From Nanobdellota archaeon (GTDB lineage: Archaea > Nanobdellota > Nanobdellia > Woesearchaeales > GW2011-AR15): DNA of 15,893 nucleotides. The notes under the pieces are model-generated. The model searched no databases and was not told the origin of the DNA. It saw only the letters and a list, made by a program, of their open reading frames with translations. A program made the translations under genes and the position numbers. Shown here piece after piece: positions 1 to 6,983 of this stretch; the stretch's first letter is position 1, and every line of letters begins with the position of its first letter. The DNA lies in the NCBI GenBank assembly GCA_013335235.1, contig JAAXVZ010000002.1, positions 1,051-16,943 of the forward strand, written 5' to 3'.

Positions 1-911
1 GTACATATTGCAACATCTGGAGCACAAGAAGATATTTTACGATGAAGGAGCAGACCCAGGCAGAGATAAATAGCAACCTGCGGGATCTGAGGCGGCACGG
101 AATTACACTTATTGATTTTACAGGCGGCGAGCCTCTTCTGTTTTCAGGAATAGTAGATGCATTGAAGGCTGCAAAGAAATATGGCTTCAAAACGACCATG
201 ACAACCAATTGCCTGCTTTTCCCTAAGCATGCGAGGGAGCTAAGAGGCCTTGTCGATATTCTCTTGTTCTCACTTGATTCTGCAGAGAGGGACCAGCATA
301 ATAGGGCGAGAGGGATAAATTCATTTGACAGCGTCATGAAGAGCCTTGAGATATGCAAAGAGATAGGGCAGGAAGTCTATCTCAACTGCACTGTCACTGA
401 TAATAACTACAGAAGCATCCCAAAGCTTATCGCGTTTTCCCAGGAGGAGAAAAGAGTCCTGCTGTTGAATCCCTGCTTTTCTTATTTTGGGAATTCTGGC
501 CTTTCATATAGCAACTGCATGTCTCTCAAACGTTTTTTTAATGAGCCCTACGTGGTCATTGACCTTGCTACACTTGAATTGATAAAACATGGCGGGAATG
601 ATACAGAGAATCCTGTATGCAGGGCTATGAGTTCTTTTGTTGTCATATCGCCCGATAACCGTCTTCTCCTCCCATGCTACCACCATTCTGATAAAGAAGT
701 AAAGATAGAAGATAACCTCTATGAACTGTTGAATTGCAGTGAAATGCGGGAGCATAGGAAAAAAGAAGGAACATTCGGATTCTGCAAAGGATGCACAATA
801 GAGAGCTATATGCGAAACTCGCTGAACCAGAAGCTTTTCAGCAGGTATTTTCCTCTTTACCTGGCGACAGGCATGAAATTCAGGATGGAGAGCATTCGCA
901 GGTTATTCTGA
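1..911 (+). CDS. Radical SAM enzyme with C-terminal cysteine cluster, 5' end missing
   Basis: The frame is open from the window edge (codons start at base 3), so the gene begins upstream and the first ATG, at 42, is internal. The first visible residues, TYCNIW, carry what should be the last cysteine of the radical SAM CxxxCxxC motif, which binds the 4Fe-4S cluster that cleaves S-adenosylmethionine. A GGEP motif (SAM amino-group contact) lies at visible residues 41-44. Four later cysteines (about 206, 225, 261 and 264, the last two as CKGC) look like a SPASM/twitch-type auxiliary cluster site. About 302 residues are visible, so only a short N-terminus is missing. The stop overlaps the 3' end of the convergent SGNH gene by 9 bp. 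Family membership is secure; the substrate is unknown. It could modify a peptide, a lipid or a sugar-linked metabolite. Confidence 0.88.
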   Translation, partial: TYCNIWSTRRYFTMKEQTQAEINSNLRDLRRHGITLIDFTGGEPLLFSGIVDALKAAKKYGFKTTMTTNCLLFPKHARELRGLVDILLFSLDSAERDQHNRARGINSFDSVMKSLEICKEIGQEVYLNCTVTDNNYRSIPKLIAFSQEEKRVLLLNPCFSYFGNSGLSYSNCMSLKRFFNEPYVVIDLATLELIKHGGNDTENPVCRAMSSFVVISPDNRLLLPCYHHSDKEVKIEDNLYELLNCSEMREHRKKEGTFGFCKGCTIESYMRNSLNQKLFSRYFPLYLATGMKFRMESIRRLF

Positions 912-1907
912 TATGTTCATGATCTCCCTGTATAAGTTCTCAGCTGCTAATTCATAGTATCTCTCATTTGGATGCGCATCATACATTGTGTCTAATCTGA
1001 AGCCAGACATGTTCCTGTCTTGCACAACCTCATCCATATTTACAATCTTGAAACCTTCTTCTCTCAGGACATCTTCGACATGCCCGTATACATATACTAA
1101 GGGATATGGTTTTGCATTTGTTATTTGCGGGAGCATCAGCCAGACTACAGGGATGCCTGACAGGCGGGAAATATCCTTGATTTTTCCGATAGCACCTCTC
1201 ATGTCCATGTATTCTCTGCTTTGCGTTTTTATTAGGTTCTCATAATGTTTAGTGGTTGAGGCGCGCTGGAACAGAGAAGCGATGAGCAGGTTATTCCTGA
1301 GATTGAATTTCAGGTACTGGTACAGCCTTGACTTGCTGTACAGGAACACATCCGCATTGAAAATATATTCATAGATACCTGGCTGTGTGTTATGGCCTTG
1401 GAGAGTGCTGTCAAAGTCATTATAATAGAACGACATGACAACCAGGTCTGGCGCATAGTCTACACTCCTTTCCAGAAGCTCTGCTTCCTGCACAGTATTA
1501 TAACCAGGAACCCCTAAATTGAATACTTCATACCTGCCGCTTTTCTGCAATAGTCGCTCAAGTATCTTAGGGTATGACTGGTTTGCATAGACACCATAGC
1601 CGAATGTAAGCGAATCTCCAATGATAATAACCCTATATGCATCATTCCTTTCCCTGATGAACTCATAGTCCCTGAAACCATGCGAATTTGTTTTGACTTC
1701 TTTCCCTAGTACAGCCCCGCTGAAATTTGGTTGCATCTTAAAGCCTAGAACCGGATTATCGGAAACAACCAGCAAATTGCGGTCTGTCTTTGGAGGTCCG
1801 TTCATGGACAGCCTTGCAATCCCTTCGCATAAGACAAGAAGGAGAGCACAGGTCATGAAGAGGAGCAATATGTTTATTGCATATTCTTTTATTGCCTTCT
1901 TGTGCAT
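903..1907 (-). CDS. Membrane-anchored SGNH/GDSL hydrolase-like protein
   Basis: This 334-residue protein has an N-terminal hydrophobic segment (about residues 8-28) that should anchor it in the membrane with the catalytic domain probably outside. SGNH landmarks are visible: GDSL at 97-100 with nucleophile Ser99, a glycine/asparagine block NLGVPGYN at 130-137, YYND with Asn163, and DAH with Asp310 and His312 as the remaining triad members. Such enzymes hydrolyse or transfer esters and often act on O-acyl groups of surface glycans or lipids. A TATA-like box about 30 nt upstream supports this start and a nearly leaderless mRNA. It sits between radical SAM genes and tail-to-tail with the first, which hints at a role in the same envelope or metabolite pathway, but that link is inferred. 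Substrate unknown. Confidence 0.85.
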   Translation of the reverse strand: MHKKAIKEYAINILLLFMTCALLLVLCEGIARLSMNGPPKTDRNLLVVSDNPVLGFKMQPNFSGAVLGKEVKTNSHGFRDYEFIRERNDAYRVIIIGDSLTFGYGVYANQSYPKILERLLQKSGRYEVFNLGVPGYNTVQEAELLERSVDYAPDLVVMSFYYNDFDSTLQGHNTQPGIYEYIFNADVFLYSKSRLYQYLKFNLRNNLLIASLFQRASTTKHYENLIKTQSREYMDMRGAIGKIKDISRLSGIPVVWLMLPQITNAKPYPLVYVYGHVEDVLREEGFKIVNMDEVVQDRNMSGFRLDTMYDAHPNERYYELAAENLYREIMNISE

Positions 1908-1932
1908 GGTACAACCACTAAAGAACTATATT

Positions 1933-1941
1933 CTTATTTAA
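1933..1941 (-). promoter_or_regulatory. TATA-like box of the SGNH hydrolase gene
   Basis: Read on the minus strand the bases are TTAAATAAG, close to the archaeal box A consensus. The centre is about 30 nt before the ATG at 1907, predicting a leader of only a few nucleotides. It lies in the 135-bp region between two divergent genes. Confidence 0.6.
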
Positions 1942-2012
1942 TGTTTTGCAGGGAGCAGAAGAATTGATATGGCCTGCTGAGCATATATTATTAGGAGTGG
2001 CCGCTTGGAAAT

Positions 2013-2020
2013 CTTTATAA
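2013..2020 (+). promoter_or_regulatory. TATA-like box of the first cobalamin-type radical SAM gene
   Basis: CTTTATAA is centred about 26 nt before the ATG at 2043. That is the usual archaeal distance from TATA box to transcription start, so the mRNA is predicted to be leaderless. Confidence 0.6.
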
Positions 2021-2042
2021 TTGAAAGAGACACCCATATCAT

Positions 2043-3488
2043 ATGCTGAAGGTTCTTCTCATAAATCCACCGCAGTACTATTATAAGGGTTCATCTATGT
2101 TCAATGTATACTTCCCAATTGGCCTGATCAGCATGGCTTCCATGATAGAAAAAATATCTCACGTGAGACTGCTGGACTGCCTGATTGAAGGGTTCAGGAA
2201 AGAGCGTACAGGGGACCGGACAAGGTATGGGAGCAGTAAGCAGACTATCGAAGGAGAGCTGAGCAAGCAGATGCCTGACATCATCGGGATATCGGCACCA
2301 TTCTCTGCGCAAAAGGGATCTGTATTCGAGACAGTCGATCTGTGCAGGAAAGTCTGCCCGCAGGCTATAATCGTGATTGGCGGTCCTGATGCAACAGTCC
2401 AGCCAGGAGAGTATGCGAAGATAGGAGACTATGTCATAACAGGAGAAGGAGAGATTACCCTCTATGAGCTTGTCAAACGTATTTCAAACGGAGAGCATCT
2501 ATGCGACACAGATGGGATTGCCTTCCTGAAGGCAGGCAGGTTGGTCTGCAACAAAACAAGATACATAGATGATCTTGACGGGCTTCCGCTTCCAGCATAT
2601 CATCTGCTGGATATGAAACGGTATTTTTCAAATAAGTACTTATACCGGAACAGGAGCATATTGTCTGACAGGTCAATATCCATCCAGACCAGCCGCGGAT
2701 GTCCATATTCATGCACATTCTGCTCTATACATCTCCACACAGGAAGAATATATCGGGCACATTCTCCTGAATATGTCCTCCGTCATATCCGTCATCTTAT
2801 CAGCTATGGCATAAGAAATTTCCATTTTGAGGATGACAATCTTACACTTGACCGCAATAGGTTCGAGCAGATACTATCACTGATTTATCCTCTTGGAATA
2901 AACTGGGATACCCCAAATGGTGTCAGGGCAGACACGCTTGACTATAGCCTGCTGCTGAAGATGAAGTCTGCCGGCTGCAAAGCTCTCACTATTGCAATAG
3001 AGTCAGGAGAGCCACGGGTACTTAGGCAGATAAAGAAGAACCTCGATCTCAGGAAGGTAGAGGAGACCGCAAGCAGCTGCAAAAGAGCAGGACTCAGGCT
3101 TTCTGCATTTTACATGATTGGCCTGCCCGGGGAGACAATATCAGACATGAAGACCACTGCAGACCTTGCAGTGCGCATGCTTGATGAGTATGATGTGATC
3201 CCTAACCTGAATATAGCAACACCACTTATCGGGACAGAGCTTTATGACCTATGCAAGGAAAAAAAGTACATAAGCGAAGTTTCAGACCAAGGTCTTTCAG
3301 AGGGAACACAGATATACGGGACACCTCTTATCACAACAGATGAGTTTGGCTCAGAGGATATTGGAAATCTATTGAAATATTACAAAAGGCGGCTCGCGAT
3401 AGGGATCATGAAATTTGCAGCAAGGCACCCATTTACCATTGTCAGGTCTGCATTTTCCGGAAAGACAGACCTAAGAAGCTTGTTCTAG
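2043..3488 (+). CDS. Cobalamin-binding-domain-type radical SAM protein
   Basis: This 481-residue protein has the layout of the B12-binding radical SAM (BchE-like) superfamily. The N-terminus is a Rossmann-like domain: LLINPPQ at 5-11, then an IGG-containing strand near 102-104 and ITGEGE at 122-127. The radical SAM domain has CxxxCxxC at Cys210, Cys214 and Cys217 in SRGCPYSCTFC, followed by FEDDN and an AIESG-like segment. Members catalyse radical methylations, ring formations and other difficult C-C or C-P chemistry. The usual DxHxxG cobalamin-ligand motif is not intact: the corresponding stretch looks like DCLIEG (45-50), with Leu where His would be, so any cobalamin would be held without a protein histidine ligand. 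Its 3' end overlaps the convergent gene by 18 bp. The family call is firm; the substrate is not known. Confidence 0.9.
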   Translation: MLKVLLINPPQYYYKGSSMFNVYFPIGLISMASMIEKISHVRLLDCLIEGFRKERTGDRTRYGSSKQTIEGELSKQMPDIIGISAPFSAQKGSVFETVDLCRKVCPQAIIVIGGPDATVQPGEYAKIGDYVITGEGEITLYELVKRISNGEHLCDTDGIAFLKAGRLVCNKTRYIDDLDGLPLPAYHLLDMKRYFSNKYLYRNRSILSDRSISIQTSRGCPYSCTFCSIHLHTGRIYRAHSPEYVLRHIRHLISYGIRNFHFEDDNLTLDRNRFEQILSLIYPLGINWDTPNGVRADTLDYSLLLKMKSAGCKALTIAIESGEPRVLRQIKKNLDLRKVEETASSCKRAGLRLSAFYMIGLPGETISDMKTTADLAVRMLDEYDVIPNLNIATPLIGTELYDLCKEKKYISEVSDQGLSEGTQIYGTPLITTDEFGSEDIGNLLKYYKRRLAIGIMKFAARHPFTIVRSAFSGKTDLRSLF

Positions 3489-4859
3489 CTGGTTGAATAC
3501 AAAATCTTTTCCATAGATTCCGGCCAGTATACACCAAACAAAAAAAGAAGGCATTCTCGCAGGGTTATGTACAGCCAGATTCTTCAGCGCAGTGACCAGT
3601 CTCATCATCATGCTGCTTCCGGTAGATAGGAAAAAATAATTCCCAGACTCTGAATTTAGATAATAGAAATAATGCAGGAGTTCCTTTTTTCCCAGTTTAT
3701 CTGTCTCAAAGAGAACAGGAGGATCTCCTGACCACGTGCCTGCATTATCCTTGAAAGGAAGGAGCTTTCCATTAGCTTTTACCCATTCATAGAACACAGT
3801 CCCAGGCATTGGCATTGCAATATACCATCTTGCAGTTATATTCATATTTTTTATGAATTCAAGAGACCTGAGAAGAGAAGACTTGTCCTCATTGATCAAG
3901 CCGATGATCATGAATGCCTCTGTATTGAGTCTGTGCTTCTTTAGGGTAATTATGGCTTTTTCAACTATCTTTAGGCTGACTCCTTTTTCCACTAGCTTGT
4001 GAATCTTCGGGTCAGCGTTCTCTACACCAATCGGGACCCTCAGGCAGCCAGTCACCTTAAGTAACTCAGCAAGCTCGTCATCTATTGTATCTGCCCTTAA
4101 TCCGTTCCCTAAGATATACCTTACTTTGAAAGGGAGCTGCAGAACTTTCTTTAATAATACCTTTGCTCTGGTTTTATCGAGACTGAAATTATCATCCATT
4201 ATGTTGAAAGTGTCTATCCCGTGGTTGAAATGGAGGGAGCGTATTTCTTCAATCACGTTCTCAGGTGACCTGGCAATCCATTTTTTCCCGGAAAGCAGAG
4301 GATTAGGGCAGAATATGCAGTGGTAAGGGCATCCTCGGCTTGTCATCATTATATAGGAGAATTTTCTGGACCTGAAAGTGCCATATATTTCCTCGTTATA
4401 CAAAGGGGCAGCAAGCGAGTCAATGCTCTCTCCTTCAGCTTTTCCAGTAAAAACCAGCTTGCCTTTAACATATACATGTCCAGGCAGAGTCAGGTCCTTC
4501 AACATAGCAGATATATTCCTTCCGTCTCCGACAATACCAAAATCAAAGGAGTCTAGCCTCAGGAAATTATGATAGTCCATGTTTAGGAGCGGACCTCCTG
4601 CAACGATTATGCACTTTGAAACGTGCCTGACTTCTCTTGATATGGTGTTTGCCTCTTTCAGAGTGAACTCGCTGACAGAGACCAGGACATAGTCTGGCCT
4701 GAACTTGGATATTGCGTCACTAACAGATATATTGTTAGTGACCCCAAAATCCAGAAGCAAGGTCTTATGGCCGCAGTCACATAGCTGCCTGTTTAGATAA
4801 CCCAATCCAATATTGACTCCATTCAGGCTGTGCTTTGGGCTGATCAGGGCGATTTTCAT
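3471..4859 (-). CDS. Second cobalamin-binding-domain-type radical SAM protein
   Basis: I place the start at the ATG ending at 4859 (MKIALISPKH, 462 residues), not at the longer in-frame ATG at 4916, because this ATG overlaps the upstream stop as ATGA and MKIALISP is the typical first strand of a cobalamin-binding Rossmann domain. Further along are AGGP (87-90) and GIVGDG (108-113), then radical SAM CxxxCxxC at Cys177, Cys181 and Cys184 in SRGCPYHCIFC, and MDDNFSLD and GVENAD segments as in the BchE-like group. There is no DxHxxG motif in the N-terminal domain. It has no promoter of its own that I can see and should be translated from the same mRNA as the radical SAM gene upstream. It is clearly a relative of the protein at 2043-3488, although the two genes face each other. 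Reaction and substrate are unknown. Confidence 0.88.
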   Translation of the reverse strand: MKIALISPKHSLNGVNIGLGYLNRQLCDCGHKTLLLDFGVTNNISVSDAISKFRPDYVLVSVSEFTLKEANTISREVRHVSKCIIVAGGPLLNMDYHNFLRLDSFDFGIVGDGRNISAMLKDLTLPGHVYVKGKLVFTGKAEGESIDSLAAPLYNEEIYGTFRSRKFSYIMMTSRGCPYHCIFCPNPLLSGKKWIARSPENVIEEIRSLHFNHGIDTFNIMDDNFSLDKTRAKVLLKKVLQLPFKVRYILGNGLRADTIDDELAELLKVTGCLRVPIGVENADPKIHKLVEKGVSLKIVEKAIITLKKHRLNTEAFMIIGLINEDKSSLLRSLEFIKNMNITARWYIAMPMPGTVFYEWVKANGKLLPFKDNAGTWSGDPPVLFETDKLGKKELLHYFYYLNSESGNYFFLSTGSSMMMRLVTALKNLAVHNPARMPSFFVWCILAGIYGKDFVFNQLEQAS

Positions 4860-5875
4860 GGTCTGCAATTGCATAATATGTTTACATAATTCGAACCTGC
4901 ATCGCTGCAGTAGCACCCTCTCGCTTTGTCCCGTGAGTCAGATGCAAGTGCAGATTTCCAGGTTTTCCTGAAATCATACCCATCCTCCCTAAGATCACCC
5001 ATGCAGTCAGCTCTGACAGAGCAGTTCAGGACTTTTCCATGCGGCGATATTATACATGAGGCTATGCCTGCAAAGCAATCTATCTTCTTCCCGTCTAGTT
5101 GGTTTAGCACGAGCCTGTAATATCTGTCTCTTAAGCTTCGGATCAGGCGAGCTTTTTTTTTTTGGCTATCGCTGCCTAGAAGCTTAGTGACAGCAGCGAT
5201 GACAGATTCCCTCTTTGGGGAACATGCTGGGGCATAAATCGCTTTCTTCTCCTGCGCAACCTCACAGATCACAGAGTCAGGATCCAGTTCCATTACTCTC
5301 TCATAAATATACGGTAATCTTTCTTCATTGTGTCTTGATAGGACTATGTTCACGCCAACAATCAGTTTCTTGGACTGTATCCCTTTCAATAAATATAGTG
5401 TCTTTTTGACCTTCTCGAATCCATCGATACCCCTTACAGAGGTATATTTTTCATCAACCTCGTCAATCGACAGGTTCACTATAGTTTGTCCAGCCCTTGA
5501 GGCAAGCAGGCGTTCAATAACATGCAAAGTTGTTTCAGGAAGCAGGCCGTTTGTCGCAATGGAAAGCTTTTTCGGGTGAACGATCTTCTCGACAAGGAGT
5601 AGTATATCTGCAATATCCGGCCGCATCATAGGTTCTCCTCCGGAAATAGATATCCAGTAGGGATGCCCGATGTTCATGAGGATCTGTTCCCACTCCCATG
5701 TAGACAGCTCTGTTTCATACGCCTTCCTTTTCCAGACATTACATGTCTTGCATCTGGAATTACACCTGTCTGTGACAGACAGAGAGACATTTAAAGGATA
5801 TGACAGGGGTTTATTGAGGAAGCGGGAAGCCCTGCATGCAAGGACATTTCCAGCAAGCAGTATCTCTTCTTTCAT
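4856..5875 (-). CDS. Radical SAM protein with SPASM-like cysteine-rich tail
   Basis: I choose the ATG ending at 5875 (MKEEILLAGN, 339 residues): the longer frame to 5950 would place the TATA-like box at 5901-5912 inside the gene. The core shows CNSRCKTC with Cys38, Cys42 and Cys45, ISGGEP at 77-82 for SAM binding, and IATNG at 106-110. The C-terminal part has eight cysteines (267, 274, 285, 291, 321, 323, 335, 337), consistent with one or two auxiliary Fe-S clusters of SPASM type. SPASM enzymes often modify peptides or act as alcohol-oxidising or C-C/C-S forming enzymes. The stop overlaps the next gene's ATG as ATGA, so the two are translationally coupled. Odd points are an 11-A run in codons for about residues 238-241 and two CxC-like pairs in the last 20 residues. 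No precursor peptide gene is evident nearby. Substrate unknown. Confidence 0.88.
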   Translation of the reverse strand: MKEEILLAGNVLACRASRFLNKPLSYPLNVSLSVTDRCNSRCKTCNVWKRKAYETELSTWEWEQILMNIGHPYWISISGGEPMMRPDIADILLLVEKIVHPKKLSIATNGLLPETTLHVIERLLASRAGQTIVNLSIDEVDEKYTSVRGIDGFEKVKKTLYLLKGIQSKKLIVGVNIVLSRHNEERLPYIYERVMELDPDSVICEVAQEKKAIYAPACSPKRESVIAAVTKLLGSDSQKKKARLIRSLRDRYYRLVLNQLDGKKIDCFAGIASCIISPHGKVLNCSVRADCMGDLREDGYDFRKTWKSALASDSRDKARGCYCSDAGSNYVNILCNCRP

Positions 5876-5900
5876 GAATATAAGACATAGGCTGAACCTA

Positions 5901-5912
5901 TTAATATTTATC
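5901..5912 (-). promoter_or_regulatory. TATA-like box for the two-gene radical SAM operon
   Basis: The minus-strand reading GATAAATATTAA is centred about 32 nt before the ATG at 5875, predicting a leader of roughly 5 nt. It falls inside the longer open frame, which is why the shorter start was chosen. The 262-bp divergent region 5876-6137 also holds the promoter of the epimerase gene; I see nothing else in it. Confidence 0.55.
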
Positions 5913-6108
5913 CACCTGCGGCACCCTGGGTCATTAATTCGCTGGTCCATGGCACACCGGCTTGGCAGGACAGATAAATGGCAGTGGTTCTCTTAACTGA
6001 ATCTCCTAAGTATATCCTTTTATCTCAGACAGAGTGAGCATAGGTATTCGCATGGCATTTCCCTTATTTTTTGCTTTGATTTTTTTCGCAGCCATTTGCA
6101 TGAAAACA

Positions 6109-6117
6109 TATTTATAC
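6109..6117 (+). promoter_or_regulatory. TATA-like box of the epimerase/glycosyltransferase operon
   Basis: TATTTATAC is centred about 26 nt before the GTG at 6138. This spacing fits a leaderless mRNA starting at that GTG and argues against a TTG start at 6096 upstream of the box. Confidence 0.6.
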
Positions 6118-6137
6118 GGTTCTGCTTTCAGACATTT

Positions 6138-6974
6138 GTGAAAGCGTTAGTGACTGGTGCAAGTGGATTCATCGGTAGAGAGCTTGTCAGACAGCTTTTA
6201 GCATCAGGTGTGAAGGTACGCGGGATATCAAGAAAACCTATCAACCAGGAAAAAGGGATAGAATGGGTCAGATGCGATCTAGGCAAGCCAGAGACATTGC
6301 AAGGCGTGTGTGAAGGCGCGGATGTCATATTTCATCTTGCTGCAAACAATAAACAGGATAGCTATTTGGTTAATGTGGCGGCTACAGATGCGCTGATAAA
6401 AGACGCAATAAGGTATAATGTGAGGCAGTTCATCTACTTCAGCAGCTTTTCAGTCTTTGGGATCATCCAGGACAGGCACATGCCAGACCTGGACCAGGCA
6501 CATGCGCCTTTTTCTGGGTATGCGCTGACAAAATACCAGGGAGAGCAGGCCTGCCTTCGGAATAAAGGCATATCCCTGCTGATCATTCGCCCTCCTTTTG
6601 TATACGATTTCTCAGAGCCCAGGCATGACCTTCGTCTCATCAATGTATTTATCAAGGCAGGCATTGTTCCTGTGATCGGGTCAGGTAACAACTATTTCAA
6701 TATCATCTCCCGCAGGAGCCTTGCAGAGAAGACCATCGCTCTTTTCCTTGGGAAAAAAGAAGGCATTCACCTGCTCATGGATGAGGCAGTCACTTTCAAT
6801 GAATTCCTTGGGAGATGTATGAAAGAGGCAGGCAGGAAGAACATCATGAAGCTTCATTTTCCAATATGGTCGCTTTATGTCCCTATTTTCTTATATGAGA
6901 ATGCTGCAAATATTTTTGGTGTCTACCCGGAATTCAGTATAAAAAGATTAGAGCAGATCCGAAGATCAGGATAA
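6138..6974 (+). CDS. NAD(P)-dependent epimerase/dehydratase, extended SDR family
   Basis: From a GTG start this protein has 278 residues. The N-terminus is a textbook Rossmann strand and loop, VTGASGFIG (5-13), for NAD(P). HLAA follows at 66-69, a serine-rich active-site strand FSSFSVFG at 101-108, and the catalytic YxxxK pair at Tyr128 and Lys132. Extended SDR enzymes of this type mostly epimerise, dehydrate or reduce nucleotide-activated sugars; some act on steroid-like or flavonoid-like substrates. At 278 residues it is somewhat shorter than typical 310-340-residue sugar epimerases. The longer frame starts only with TTG at 6096, upstream of the TATA-like box, so GTG at 6138 is preferred. 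It is followed after 9 nt by a GT-C-like membrane protein, which supports a role in supplying or modifying a sugar for glycan assembly. Exact substrate unknown. Confidence 0.85.
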   Translation: MKALVTGASGFIGRELVRQLLASGVKVRGISRKPINQEKGIEWVRCDLGKPETLQGVCEGADVIFHLAANNKQDSYLVNVAATDALIKDAIRYNVRQFIYFSSFSVFGIIQDRHMPDLDQAHAPFSGYALTKYQGEQACLRNKGISLLIIRPPFVYDFSEPRHDLRLINVFIKAGIVPVIGSGNNYFNIISRRSLAEKTIALFLGKKEGIHLLMDEAVTFNEFLGRCMKEAGRKNIMKLHFPIWSLYVPIFLYENAANIFGVYPEFSIKRLEQIRRSG

Positions 6975-6983
6975 GGCATTTGT

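Noticed and set aside
6096..6137. TTG start for the epimerase
   Set aside because: It lies upstream of the TATA-like box at 6109-6117; GTG at 6138 starts exactly at the Rossmann strand.
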